Positions 9,050-15,959 of a stretch of 25,807 nucleotides of DNA are shown in pieces. Made by a program: the position numbers and the translations under genes. Each line of letters begins with the position of its first letter. Positions within the stretch are counted from its first letter, which is position 1. Source of the stretch: a virus; the IMG/VR virus record IMGVR_UViG_3300031951_001081, positions 1-25,807 of that record; one strand, written 5' to 3'. Below the pieces are notes generated by a model. The model was not told where the DNA came from. It saw only the letters and a program-made list of their open reading frames with translations, and did not search any database.

Positions 9050-9696
9050 TAATTAGCTACCCAAGTAATCTCATCAGGATAACGATTAGCTTCTGCAGAA
9101 ATATGATCTGCTAATGATTCTTTAAACAATTGATATGCTTCGTTACTCATTACACCGTTGTCCTCACCACGCTCTACCAATGCTTTAGCATAAGCAAGGA
9201 ATATTACAGGTTCAGATGGTACTTTGATAATGTCAGCACTGAGTGTAAGTTTATCAGAAGGCTTGATTACGTTAAAGTAAATATTATATACACCATCAGG
9301 TACAGGATACAAGTCTACTTGTGTGTCACCATTAACATCTACACCGTTAAAGTTATAACGATCTGGAGAACCATACCTAAATGTTTCATTAAGAAACAAT
9401 TCATTCATACGAGAAGTAGTTTCATTGTTTAGAAACCAATCCTTCTCTTGGTTAATAACATCCAATACACGGAATCGTTGACCAATACCAGTTAGTACAT
9501 AGTTAAATACTTGGTTAGCAGTAGTGACTGTTAGTGTTTCAGTCAAAGCATTCCAGTTATAAGCATCTTCTACTTGACGCTTAGCATCATTAATAAACTT
9601 ACCAATAAGCTTAGAGTAAGCATTATCAGTTACCGCAGTAACCTCTTGCTCTCTAAGTCTTACTAGTACATCGTTAACAGCTTCTAAGTAGGTCAT
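9049..9696 (-). CDS. Head-tail adaptor / tail tubular protein A-like (T7 gp11 type)
   Basis: A 215-residue protein with the classic start MTYLEAVNDVLVRLREQEV, followed by a helical bundle (KFINDAKRQVEDAYNWNAL), a beta domain (GQRFRVLDVINQEKDWFL and NGDTQVDLYPVPDGVYNIYF) and a final helix (YAKALVERGED). This is the usual build of gp11-like adaptors that ring the portal. The ATG 9696 begins five bases after a perfect -10 box (9702-9707), so transcripts from that promoter would have essentially no leader and no ribosome site. Transcripts read through from upstream would have a leader but still no clear SD sequence. It is translationally coupled to the gp12-like gene by TAATG. Confidence 0.8.
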   Translation of the reverse strand: MTYLEAVNDVLVRLREQEVTAVTDNAYSKLIGKFINDAKRQVEDAYNWNALTETLTVTTANQVFNYVLTGIGQRFRVLDVINQEKDWFLNNETTSRMNELFLNETFRYGSPDRYNFNGVDVNGDTQVDLYPVPDGVYNIYFNVIKPSDKLTLSADIIKVPSEPVIFLAYAKALVERGEDNGVMSNEAYQLFKESLADHISAEANRYPDEITWVAN

Positions 9697-9701
9697 AATA
9701 T

Positions 9702-9730
9702 ATTATACCATAAAGTAAATTGAATGTCAA
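9702..9730 (-). promoter_or_regulatory. Consensus sigma70 promoter with extended -10 (P3, tail module)
   Basis: On the minus strand: TTGACA at 9730-9725, a 17-base spacer, then TATAAT at 9707-9702, preceded by TGG (extended -10). Both hexamers match the host sigma70 consensus perfectly. The expected start is about 9696-9695, on the start codon of the gp11-like gene. The last 20 bases, from the spacer end through -10 and beyond, match the P2 promoter at 18659 at 19 of 20 positions. Confidence 0.88.
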
Positions 9731-9733
9731 TAC

Positions 9734-9994
9734 CTACCACTTAACTTTATCTGCCCAAAACGCTGCAGACATCTTACCTTTAGCAATGTTAGCTGCGTGC
9801 CTAGCTTTAAATGATGCTTGTCTCTTGGTTGGTTGCCTATCACCTGTAACACCTTGCTGACCAAACCTAATAGTTTTTACTTTGTCTCCTTCTTTAGCCA
9901 CCACCACATGAGACTTAGTAGGATGATTAGGTGTACGCTTAGGCTGATTATATCCAGATACTCCTGCATTAGTTAGTCGAGAATCTTTCTTCAT
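9734..9994 (-). CDS. Small basic phage protein (DUF6321-like)
   Basis: An 86-residue, very basic protein. The sequence includes RLTNAGVSGYNQPKRTPNHP, TKSHVVVAKEGDKVKTIRFG, QQGVTG and a C-terminal SFKARHAANIAKGKMSAAFW block. I recognise this pattern as the phage DUF6321 family; no biochemical role is known to me. The start ATG 9994 overlaps the preceding stop as ATGA and has AAGGA six bases upstream, so I prefer it to the in-frame ATG 10 codons earlier. High Lys/Arg content suggests nucleic acid or capsid-interior contact, which is inference. Confidence 0.8.
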   Translation of the reverse strand: MKKDSRLTNAGVSGYNQPKRTPNHPTKSHVVVAKEGDKVKTIRFGQQGVTGDRQPTKRQASFKARHAANIAKGKMSAAFWADKVKW

Positions 9995-10185
9995 GTCTGA
10001 TCCTTGGTAGTAATAGGTAGACAAACACCTTCAATTAAATCTACTGGCAACTCTTGCTCTGCTTTATACATAAACTTTTGTGCAGCAGCTTGACACTCTC
10101 GTTCGCTGTAGAAGTTTTCATCAGGTTTCCAAAAAGCACATTGATGATTCATGCAAAAAACAACCACAGCGATCCACATATTCAT
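9991..10185 (-). CDS. Small secreted or membrane-anchored protein of unknown function
   Basis: 64 residues. The first 12 (MNMWIAVVVFCM) are hydrophobic and could be a short signal or anchor; Cys11, Cys16, Cys30 and Cys54 follow. The rest (FYSERECQAAAQKFMYKAEQ) is a charged helix. The ribosome site GAGGA lies seven bases before the ATG. The start overlaps the stop of the 42-residue gene upstream (ATGA), and the stop overlaps the next start (ATGA). Small phage proteins of this kind (hydrophobic head, Cys pair, REC-AA helix) are common and uncharacterised. An envelope or periplasmic location is inferred. Confidence 0.7.
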   Translation of the reverse strand: MNMWIAVVVFCMNHQCAFWKPDENFYSERECQAAAQKFMYKAEQELPVDLIEGVCLPITTKDQT

Positions 10186-10310
10186 TTCTTTTTCCTCTTT
10201 GCTTTGCTAAGAGCTATTGCTACTGCTTGCTTCTGAGGATAACCTTCTTTCTTCAGAGTACGAATGTTCTTAGAGACAGTCTTATCTGATTTACCTTTAG
10301 CTAACGGCAT
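10182..10310 (-). CDS. 42-residue basic phage protein
   Basis: The product begins MPLAKGKSDKTVSKNIRTLK and continues KEGYPQKQAVAIALSKAKRKKK. The NI-x-TL-x-x-EG-x-PQKQAVAIAL pattern is a common small phage protein motif, found near structural genes in many tailed phages. It would fold as a helix-turn-helix-like hairpin with a poly-Lys tail, but its function is unknown. The start overlaps the stop of the Cys-rich 28-residue gene as TAATG, and the stop overlaps the next gene as ATGA. It is missed by length-filtered gene calling. Confidence 0.75.
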   Translation of the reverse strand: MPLAKGKSDKTVSKNIRTLKKEGYPQKQAVAIALSKAKRKKK

Positions 10311-10396
10311 TAGTATTTACCTTTAGACTTCTTCATACACTTACCAGCTTTCTTACACTTCGCAGGACTAGGACAACCAGGGCAAGGTTTAAACAT
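10310..10396 (-). CDS. 28-residue Cys-rich miniprotein
   Basis: The peptide starts MFKPCPGCPSPAKCKKAGKC and ends MKKSKGKY. It has four Cys (5, 8, 14, 20) in a CxxC-x5-C-x5-C arrangement within a strongly basic peptide, suggesting one zinc site. A very good ribosome site (AAAGGAG, six bases before ATG 10396) supports real translation. Its stop overlaps the 42-residue gene as TAATG. The function is unknown; nucleic acid binding would fit the charge but is inference. Confidence 0.72.
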   Translation of the reverse strand: MFKPCPGCPSPAKCKKAGKCMKKSKGKY

Positions 10397-10406
10397 AGTA
10401 ACTCCT

Positions 10407-10760
10407 TTAGGTATTAAACTGAACTGCTATCTTAGGATCTAACTCTACTGATATAATAAAACTAAAGGTAGTAAGGTTATCTTGTTGCTCTACTCGAATC
10501 TGATCACCTTCTTCTAGTACAACATACTTACCATCACCACCCCACTCTAACCCTGTACCAGTGTTAAATGTTGTATTAACTATTCCATACTCTTCGTTGA
10601 TAGAAGCATCATACCAATATACTGCTGCTGATTTGTTGTTAGCACCAATGTTAGCAACATACAACAATGTCCATAATGCTGTCTGGTGCGTAGGAACAGT
10701 ATAAATAGTTTCCTTAGCAGCAGTAGTTTTAGTCTTACCTTTACTAATCTTTCTTGACAT
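10407..10760 (-). CDS. Small beta-rich structural-type protein
   Basis: A 117-residue protein. After a basic N-terminus (SRKISKGKTKTTAAKE) come alternating strands (TIYTVPTHQTALWTLLYVAN, SAAVYWYDAS, GKYVVLEEGDQIRVEQQD, SFIISVELD). This single beta-sandwich layout with TIYTVP near the start is typical of small phage decoration or tail-associated proteins that are usually listed as hypothetical. The start overlaps the upstream holin-like gene by 17 bases. A virion role is inferred from the fold pattern and location. Confidence 0.7.
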   Translation of the reverse strand: MSRKISKGKTKTTAAKETIYTVPTHQTALWTLLYVANIGANNKSAAVYWYDASINEEYGIVNTTFNTGTGLEWGGDGKYVVLEEGDQIRVEQQDNLTTFSFIISVELDPKIAVQFNT

Positions 10761-10932
10761 TGTTCTTTCCTAACCAACCTTGAACTGTTTGAGTTTCATA
10801 AATTCTAAACCCTGTCCACACAATAGTCAACAGTGCAGCAACAGCAGGCAACACTTCTGCTAGTGTTCCTACTACAGTTATTAGTGATACTGCATCACCA
10901 GCAGCTTTAGCAGTTTCATGTCCTACAGCCAT
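10744..10932 (-). CDS. Putative holin
   Basis: 62 residues with a hydrophobic core from about residue 14 to 45 (AVSLITVVGTLAEVLPAVAA and LLTIVWTGFRIY). This is enough for two short membrane helices around the Pro, and it ends in a charged tail (GKNNVKKD). Small size, short N-terminus, membrane hairpin and basic C-terminus are holin traits. The TIVWTG-x-RIYET-x-TVQGW ending recurs in podoviral proteins annotated as holins. No endolysin is visible in this window, so lysis genes would be dispersed. The start overlaps the preceding stop as TAATG. Another small membrane protein cannot be excluded. Confidence 0.6.
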   Translation of the reverse strand: MAVGHETAKAAGDAVSLITVVGTLAEVLPAVAALLTIVWTGFRIYETQTVQGWLGKNNVKKD

Positions 10933-11390
10933 TATACCACACCTCCATCAATATTACCAACAACTTGTGATCCTGGTGTTGCAGGTAACTCAACATTAGG
11001 GAAGTTAGGATCTTGTGGTAGATCACGCAATGCTTGACGATAAGTTGCCCAAGCAGTACGATCAACAGGAGCATCTAATACCTGAGTCCAGTCACTATTC
11101 ATAAGAGCAATGTCACGCTGTCTACGCAACTGTGCTGCTTTGGTGTCTACTTCAGCAGCGATGTCTTCTGCTGTTTTGTCAGCAACCTGTACAGTGTAAG
11201 CCCAACCATTATTAATGTAAGGCTCGGCTGGTACTAGCTTTTGTGTCTCACGGTTATGCGGTATAAACATATTAACTTTATACGCACCTTGCTCTTCCAA
11301 GAACTTATTACTAGGTCCAGTGGCAGAGAAAGATACTTGAGGAAACAAAACTTTGTAATCAGCGATAACACCATCTTTGTAAATCTGCAT
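10932..11390 (-). CDS. Tail fibre assembly chaperone-like protein
   Basis: A 152-residue protein. The C-terminal half holds RRQRDIALMNSDWTQVLDAP and VDRTAWATYRQALRDLPQDP, the hallmark of phage tail-fibre assembly or chaperone proteins (the R-x-x-LL-x-x-SDWTQ-x-PDAP-x-D family, related to DUF4376). The N-terminal half is a small beta domain (IYKDGVIADYKVLFPQVSF). It follows the LamG adhesin gene by 13 bases and has AGGAG before ATG 11390. Its likely job is folding or capping one of the three upstream fibre proteins. Confidence 0.78.
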   Translation of the reverse strand: MQIYKDGVIADYKVLFPQVSFSATGPSNKFLEEQGAYKVNMFIPHNRETQKLVPAEPYINNGWAYTVQVADKTAEDIAAEVDTKAAQLRRQRDIALMNSDWTQVLDAPVDRTAWATYRQALRDLPQDPNFPNVELPATPGSQVVGNIDGGVV

Positions 11391-11403
11391 TGTTTACTCC
11401 TAG

Positions 11404-13539
11404 TTATAGATCAGGGAATGGGGCAGTCGGGAAAGGTTCTGTTGGGTATCTCGCCACGCCCTTGGTGATGCGGAGATCGTCTATGTAGCCGTTGAATAGA
11501 TTGGATGTTCCAAAGTAACCGCCAACGACTATATAACCGCCAGTATAGTTTTGGTTATCGGTTTGTGTACCAAAACCAGAATCAGCAGTTCCATTAACAT
11601 ATAAATTTATTGATGACCCATTTCTTACCAAAGCAAAGTGAGTCCAAGTTCCGCTAGAAATGCTTGTTGTTCCTGCCCTAAAAGTACCGCCATAGTAAGC
11701 ACCAAGAACAAGATTATTACAGTAAACAGCAATGTTGTTTGTGTTGTTTGCTTGTAACCCACCGGCTGTTGTAGATATTTGTAACAACCCCATGTTTGCA
11801 GTAGAGGTTGTGTATAACCATCCTTCTATCGTAAATGAGCCAGTACCCATTATTAAATCTGGGTTTATAAAGTTGTTATTGGTTAGCCTGTCACCACTCC
11901 CATCAAACTCCATAGACCCAGTACCATATTTCTTCACCGTGGTATCTATCTGAGCATTACCGACTGTCTCTAGTACGTTCTTGCCTGTGTTGTCTAAGAT
12001 GCCTGCGTTGGTGAAGTTTAGGAGTAACGATGTTTCTGACGAAGAAAAAGTAGTGTTTATATTTGTCGTGCTTGGATAGGCAGAAGCTGATGCAGCCCCT
12101 GATGTGGACAAAGGCAATGTCGGTGGAGTAAAAGCACCTGTATAGACTGCGGTTCCTTTGACCGCACGAACATTATACAAATACCCATTAACACCAATAT
12201 TAAATGCCGTATAGTTTCCAACAGTAAACAAACCTTGCGGATAGTTTTTGGTTACAGTCCCAGAAGCAATTTGAACACCATTTGCAAAAAGTCTTGCTGT
12301 TGTTCCTTGTCTGGATACTGCAATATGTGTCCAAGAATTTAATGGTAATGTATATGTTGCTGTTAAGTCATAAGCGATTCCTCGTGACCCGAGCCAGACT
12401 GTTGTTGTGTCATATCCTAATATTGCACCGTTAGTAACATCTACCCCACAAATCAAAGTATCTGCTGCCAAAGAAGCGGGGTTTATCCACGCTTCAATAG
12501 TAAAGTCGCCTGTTCCAAACGCAAAAGCTGCATTAGACGCAGCGGTTAAATAGTCAGTATTACCATCAAAATACCCACTACCGCCATTAGTACCAGCAGA
12601 GTACGCCGCAGATGGCGCAAAGGGACTGAAGGGGGTTACACGCACATCACCGTTGCGAGTGATGGTGAAGCCTGTGCCTGAGTTTGCTACACCGTTATCT
12701 ACGAACCTGTTGCTCTGGCAAGTCAGGAGAGAAGTCTCTGTGCCTTGCGGTGGGTTCTGACCACCGGAGGTAGCGCCAAGAGGGACGGTGCTTGGGGTAA
12801 AGGCAGAGGTGTAGACGGCACGGCCTTTGACGATACGGACGTTGGAAAGGTAGCCTGGGAAGTTGTTTGTGTAACCTGTGTAAAAGCTAGCACCAACACC
12901 TGTTGCATTAGTTGAGTTAGATACAGTTTGATTACCAAGCGTTGTGCTGGCAACTTCAGCACCATTAAAAAACAATTTTGTAGTGGTTCCTGATCTTGCT
13001 ACCGCTACATGATGCCAAGTATTTTTAGTAATGGTTGCGGTATAGGTAGCAGCGTAATCAACACTACTTACAGTGTTCGCAAAAATTAAACCAGTGCCTG
13101 TGGTTGTTGAACTACCATTAAGGTACAACGCATATCCATTAACAGTTCCAGAAGTCGGTATTGCCGTAAAGATATTTGCTCCCCTAATCCCTCCAGCATT
13201 TTGTGCAGCGTCTGCGGTTAAATAAATCCACGCCTCAATCGTGAAGTCACCAGTACCCAAGTTAAACGCAGCATTGTTGGCTATTTGTAGACTATCCCCA
13301 GTACCATCAAAAAAGTTACTCCACTCCCCTGCCGCTAGACTGAACGGGCTAAATGTACCTTGGGTGGTATTGCCATTGCGGGTAATGGTGAAGTTGTTGG
13401 TAGAGGAGTCTAGGAATGTGTTGTTCTGTGCGCCGTTGGTTCCATCACCGTGGAGCAGCAACACTGTTTGCTTGAAGTTGGGGTCAGTCTCTGCCGCAGC
13501 AGCACCGCCCCTAGATAGCATCTTTAATACATTACTCAT
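11404..13539 (-). CDS. Triple LamG-domain adhesin / tail fibre
   Basis: A 711-residue protein with three consecutive LamG (concanavalin A-like) domains. Each starts with a strand (LLLHGDGTNG at about 28, TSLLTCQSNRF at about 266, TSLLLNFTNAG at about 502). Each has the FDG-x-x-D box (about 79, 323 and 545) followed by GTG-x-FTIE-x-W, and then W-x-H-x-A/F-x-x-R plus a VNGT-like turn. The first two also share GFTITRNG- and TPFSPF-type segments and end with a VRAVKGTAVYT- or VRIVKGRAVYT-like strand. LamG domains bind glycans, so this is a receptor-recognition candidate. It starts ATG 13539 in a TAATG overlap with the preceding fibre gene, and a chaperone-like gene follows. Enzyme activity is not indicated. 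Confidence 0.88.
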   Translation of the reverse strand: MSNVLKMLSRGGAAAAETDPNFKQTVLLLHGDGTNGAQNNTFLDSSTNNFTITRNGNTTQGTFSPFSLAAGEWSNFFDGTGDSLQIANNAAFNLGTGDFTIEAWIYLTADAAQNAGGIRGANIFTAIPTSGTVNGYALYLNGSSTTTGTGLIFANTVSSVDYAATYTATITKNTWHHVAVARSGTTTKLFFNGAEVASTTLGNQTVSNSTNATGVGASFYTGYTNNFPGYLSNVRIVKGRAVYTSAFTPSTVPLGATSGGQNPPQGTETSLLTCQSNRFVDNGVANSGTGFTITRNGDVRVTPFSPFAPSAAYSAGTNGGSGYFDGNTDYLTAASNAAFAFGTGDFTIEAWINPASLAADTLICGVDVTNGAILGYDTTTVWLGSRGIAYDLTATYTLPLNSWTHIAVSRQGTTARLFANGVQIASGTVTKNYPQGLFTVGNYTAFNIGVNGYLYNVRAVKGTAVYTGAFTPPTLPLSTSGAASASAYPSTTNINTTFSSSETSLLLNFTNAGILDNTGKNVLETVGNAQIDTTVKKYGTGSMEFDGSGDRLTNNNFINPDLIMGTGSFTIEGWLYTTSTANMGLLQISTTAGGLQANNTNNIAVYCNNLVLGAYYGGTFRAGTTSISSGTWTHFALVRNGSSINLYVNGTADSGFGTQTDNQNYTGGYIVVGGYFGTSNLFNGYIDDLRITKGVARYPTEPFPTAPFPDL

Positions 13540-14507
13540 TATGGCTTACCTACTTCAGTTGCGTAGATAGTAGTACCAACTTCCCACAACAGTATCCAAG
13601 TATAACCAGTGGTAGCCAATGTTGGTGCTGAACCAGTACCACCAACCTTAACCCAAGTAGGATTAACAGTGGACCAGGTAATAGTATAAGCAGTGCCATC
13701 ATCAATACCAAGCAACACTACCTGACCTGCTTCAAAGTTAGTTGCTGCTGGTGTACGGTTAGCACCTAAAGTTACTACTTGAATTGAACCATTAGCAGGA
13801 TCAATCTCAAATGCAGCACCGTCAGTGATAGTATGTACAGTATCTTTTACTTCTTTAAATGTTTGCTGTGCTGTAAAGGTAGTAGCAGTACCAGGAGCAA
13901 CATAGTCAGTACCAGCGGTAGCGGCACTGAAAGCAGAAGTACCGTTACCTTTGATAACACCTGTGAGTGTTGTTGCACCAGAACCACCATTAGCAACAGG
14001 CAATGTACCAGTAACATTGGTTGTTAGGTTAATACTATTTAGTGTTGCTACAGTACCTAAACCTAGTGTAGTACGCTGTGCAGCAGCATCAGCATCATCA
14101 AGGATAGCCCTACCAGCAGCAGTCAAAGTAGTTACAGCATAGGTATCAGATGCCGTTGTGTAAATCATTCTATCAGCAGCGGTAGTTAATCCAGCAATGG
14201 ATTGTAAACCTGCGTCATACGCCTGGACATTAGTACCAATCACAAGTCCTAATGTAGTTCTTTGTGCTGCGGCGTCTGCGTCATCTAATAGCGCTCGTCC
14301 AGCAGCGGTGAGATCTGTTACAGCGTAAGTATCAAGCGCCGTAGTGTAGATCATCTTATCTGCTGCTGTGGTTAATCCTGCAATAGATTGTAAACCAGCA
14401 TCATATGCTTGAACATCAGTACCAATAATCAATCCTGCTATTGCATCTCCTGACTGCAACTCTTCAATAGCAGTACCGTCAAGTACTAAAGGATATTTGT
14501 TTGCCAT
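13539..14507 (-). CDS. Tail fibre protein with 62-residue tandem repeat
   Basis: A 322-residue protein. Residues 27-88 and 89-150 are two copies of one unit (VQAYDAGLQSIAGLTTAAD, MIYTTA, LTAAGRALLDDADAAAQRTT) with six differences. Then come LPVANGGSGATTLTGVIKGN, a common fibre linker, and a beta-rich C-terminal domain (VVTLGANRTPAATNFEAGQV, YTWILLWEVGTTIYATEVGK). This architecture is that of shaft plus tip of phage fibres. It lies between the coiled Ala/Ser fibre and the LamG adhesin, so the three may assemble on one branched or alternative fibre set. The start ATG 14507 follows AAGGAAGAACA. Confidence 0.84.
   Translation of the reverse strand: MANKYPLVLDGTAIEELQSGDAIAGLIIGTDVQAYDAGLQSIAGLTTAADKMIYTTALDTYAVTDLTAAGRALLDDADAAAQRTTLGLVIGTNVQAYDAGLQSIAGLTTAADRMIYTTASDTYAVTTLTAAGRAILDDADAAAQRTTLGLGTVATLNSINLTTNVTGTLPVANGGSGATTLTGVIKGNGTSAFSAATAGTDYVAPGTATTFTAQQTFKEVKDTVHTITDGAAFEIDPANGSIQVVTLGANRTPAATNFEAGQVVLLGIDDGTAYTITWSTVNPTWVKVGGTGSAPTLATTGYTWILLWEVGTTIYATEVGKP
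14058..14429 (-). repeat. Tandem duplication of 186 bp inside the fibre gene
   Basis: Two units, 14244-14429 and 14058-14243, each encoding 62 residues. The proteins differ at six positions (I/V, D/N, K/R, L/S, D/T, L/I). The DNA differs at many silent third positions, for example the Ala, Ser and Leu codons of the DDADAAAQRTTLGL segment. The units are therefore old copies kept by selection on the protein rather than a recent slippage event. Confidence 0.88.
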
Positions 14508-14520
14508 TGTTCTTCCTTAA

Positions 14521-15873
14521 TTAAGAAACTGGTACGTTAACAGTACCGCCACTTCTATTCGTAATAGCTAAGAAACCATTAATCAATGGTACACTTATTG
14601 TAGCACCACTACGATCTGTTACTAACAACAGCGTAGCACCACCTCCACCACCAATAGCACCCCAAGCAGCACCGTCATAACCTTCAAAGCTATCAGTGTC
14701 ATCATTAAACCTAAACATACCTTTAGTAGGTGTAGGTCTTTGTGCTTGTGTACCAACAGGAATCTTAATAGCACCAGTGGTTGCTGCTAAAGCATCAGAT
14801 ACATCAGTATCATTAAGAGTTACAGAACCAGTCCTAGTATTAAACGCTGTTACACCACCAGTAACATTAAATGCTGCTGCATCCCAAGCACTACCATCCC
14901 ATATGTACAGTTGGTTAGCAGTAGTATTCCAGTAAATAGCACCAGTTAGTAATGCGTCACCGTCATTGTCAGTTGCAGGAGCAGAAGACTTAGCACCAAG
15001 GTAACGATCATCAAAAGAATCATAGGATGCTGCTGCGTTAGTAGCACTAGTAGCTGCTGAAGAAGCTGAGTTACTAGCATTGGTTGCTGAAGTAGCAGCA
15101 GCTTGTGCATGATACTTAGCTGAGTATTCCCCACCTGCTACAGGTCCACTAGTTTTAGTTGCCCACTCATTAGCAGATAGCTCGTATGCTTGTGCATTAG
15201 TTGCTGAAGTAGCGGCGTTAGTTGCTGATGTGGCTGCAGCACTGGCTGAGTTACTAGCATTAGTAGCTGCAGTAAAAGCTGTAGATGCAGATGACGCTGC
15301 AGCAGTTGCAGAATTAGCTGCGTTTGTAGCAGAAGTACTTGCGTTACTTGCTGAAGTAGCTGCAGCAGTAGCAGAGTTAGATGCGTTCGTTGCTGCAGTT
15401 GATGCAGTGCTAGCAGAGGATGCTGCATTCGTAGCAAAGGTAGATGCAGAAGATGCCGAGGAAGCGGCATTAGAGGCTGATGTAGAGGCTGACGATGCAG
15501 AAGATGATGCAGCACTAGCAGACGCTGTAGCAGACGTTGCAGAGCTTCCTGCGCTGGTTGCTGAGTTAGCTGCGTTAGTAGCTGAAGTTGCTGCTGCAGA
15601 TGCTGAAGACGCTGCTGATGTTGCAGAGTTAGCAGCATCGGTTACAGAACTACCAATAGCTGCTAAAGATGCCGCTGCTGAAGAAGCTGATGTTGCTGCT
15701 GATGTAGCAGAGTTTGCTGCGTTAGTAGCAGAAGTGTTAGCGTTGTTAGCTGAGGTTGAAGCATTAGCTGCTGAAGTTTGTGCTTGAGTTACAAGTGTAG
15801 ATACTAATGCTGCCTCACTAGCAGCATCAGTAGTTGCATCACCAGGACCACCAGGACCACGATAGATAGCCAT
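14521..15873 (-). CDS. Ala/Ser/Asn/Thr-rich coiled tail fibre
   Basis: A 450-residue protein. A short N-terminal anchor (MAIYRGPGGPGD) is followed by about 190 residues of almost only Ala, Ser, Thr and Asn with a seven-residue period (ATNAANS, ATSAATS and similar), expected to form a thin trimeric coiled coil. After YELSANEWATKTSGPVAGGE and a second short Ala/Ser block comes a beta domain (GAIYWNTTANQLYIWDGSAW, FNTRTGSVTL, KGMFRFNDDTDSFEGYDGAA) and a Gly-rich final repeat (LLLVTDRSGATISVPL and FLAITNRSGGTVNVPV). This is a typical fibre shaft with C-terminal tip. It starts 47 bases before the capsid terminator hairpin, with AAAGGAAACTAA before ATG 15873. Confidence 0.87.
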   Translation of the reverse strand: MAIYRGPGGPGDATTDAASEAALVSTLVTQAQTSAANASTSANNANTSATNAANSATSAATSASSAAASLAAIGSSVTDAANSATSAASSASAAATSATNAANSATSAGSSATSATASASAASSSASSASTSASNAASSASSASTFATNAASSASTASTAATNASNSATAAATSASNASTSATNAANSATAAASSASTAFTAATNASNSASAAATSATNAATSATNAQAYELSANEWATKTSGPVAGGEYSAKYHAQAAATSATNASNSASSAATSATNAAASYDSFDDRYLGAKSSAPATDNDGDALLTGAIYWNTTANQLYIWDGSAWDAAAFNVTGGVTAFNTRTGSVTLNDTDVSDALAATTGAIKIPVGTQAQRPTPTKGMFRFNDDTDSFEGYDGAAWGAIGGGGGATLLLVTDRSGATISVPLINGFLAITNRSGGTVNVPVS

Positions 15874-15925
15874 TTAGTTTCCTTTTACAGTTTGCTTAGA
15901 GCACTAAGTTAATGCGCTAAGAAAA

Positions 15926-15952
15926 CTGCCCAGACCTTGTGAGCCTGGGCAG
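15926..15952 (-). terminator. Intrinsic terminator after the major capsid gene
   Basis: On the minus strand, CTGCCCAG (15952-15945) pairs perfectly with CTGGGCAG (15933-15926) across an 11-base loop, and TTTTC follows directly (15925-15921). The hairpin starts eight bases after the capsid stop codon. A second weaker inverted repeat (CTTAG...CTAAG, about 15896-15921) follows. The run of T is short, so partial termination is likely: strong capsid expression with reduced read-through into the fibre genes. Confidence 0.75.
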
Positions 15953-15959
15953 AGGTTAC

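Noticed and set aside
15138-15638. A 166-residue Leu/Gln-rich frame on the minus strand
   Set aside because: It is an out-of-phase reading of the fibre repeat; the composition is pure codon-shift artefact.
15230-15787. A 185-residue Ala/Asp/Val open frame on the plus strand
   Set aside because: It is the mirror of the repetitive Ala/Ser fibre codons (GCn and AGC read in reverse) and has no independent start signals.
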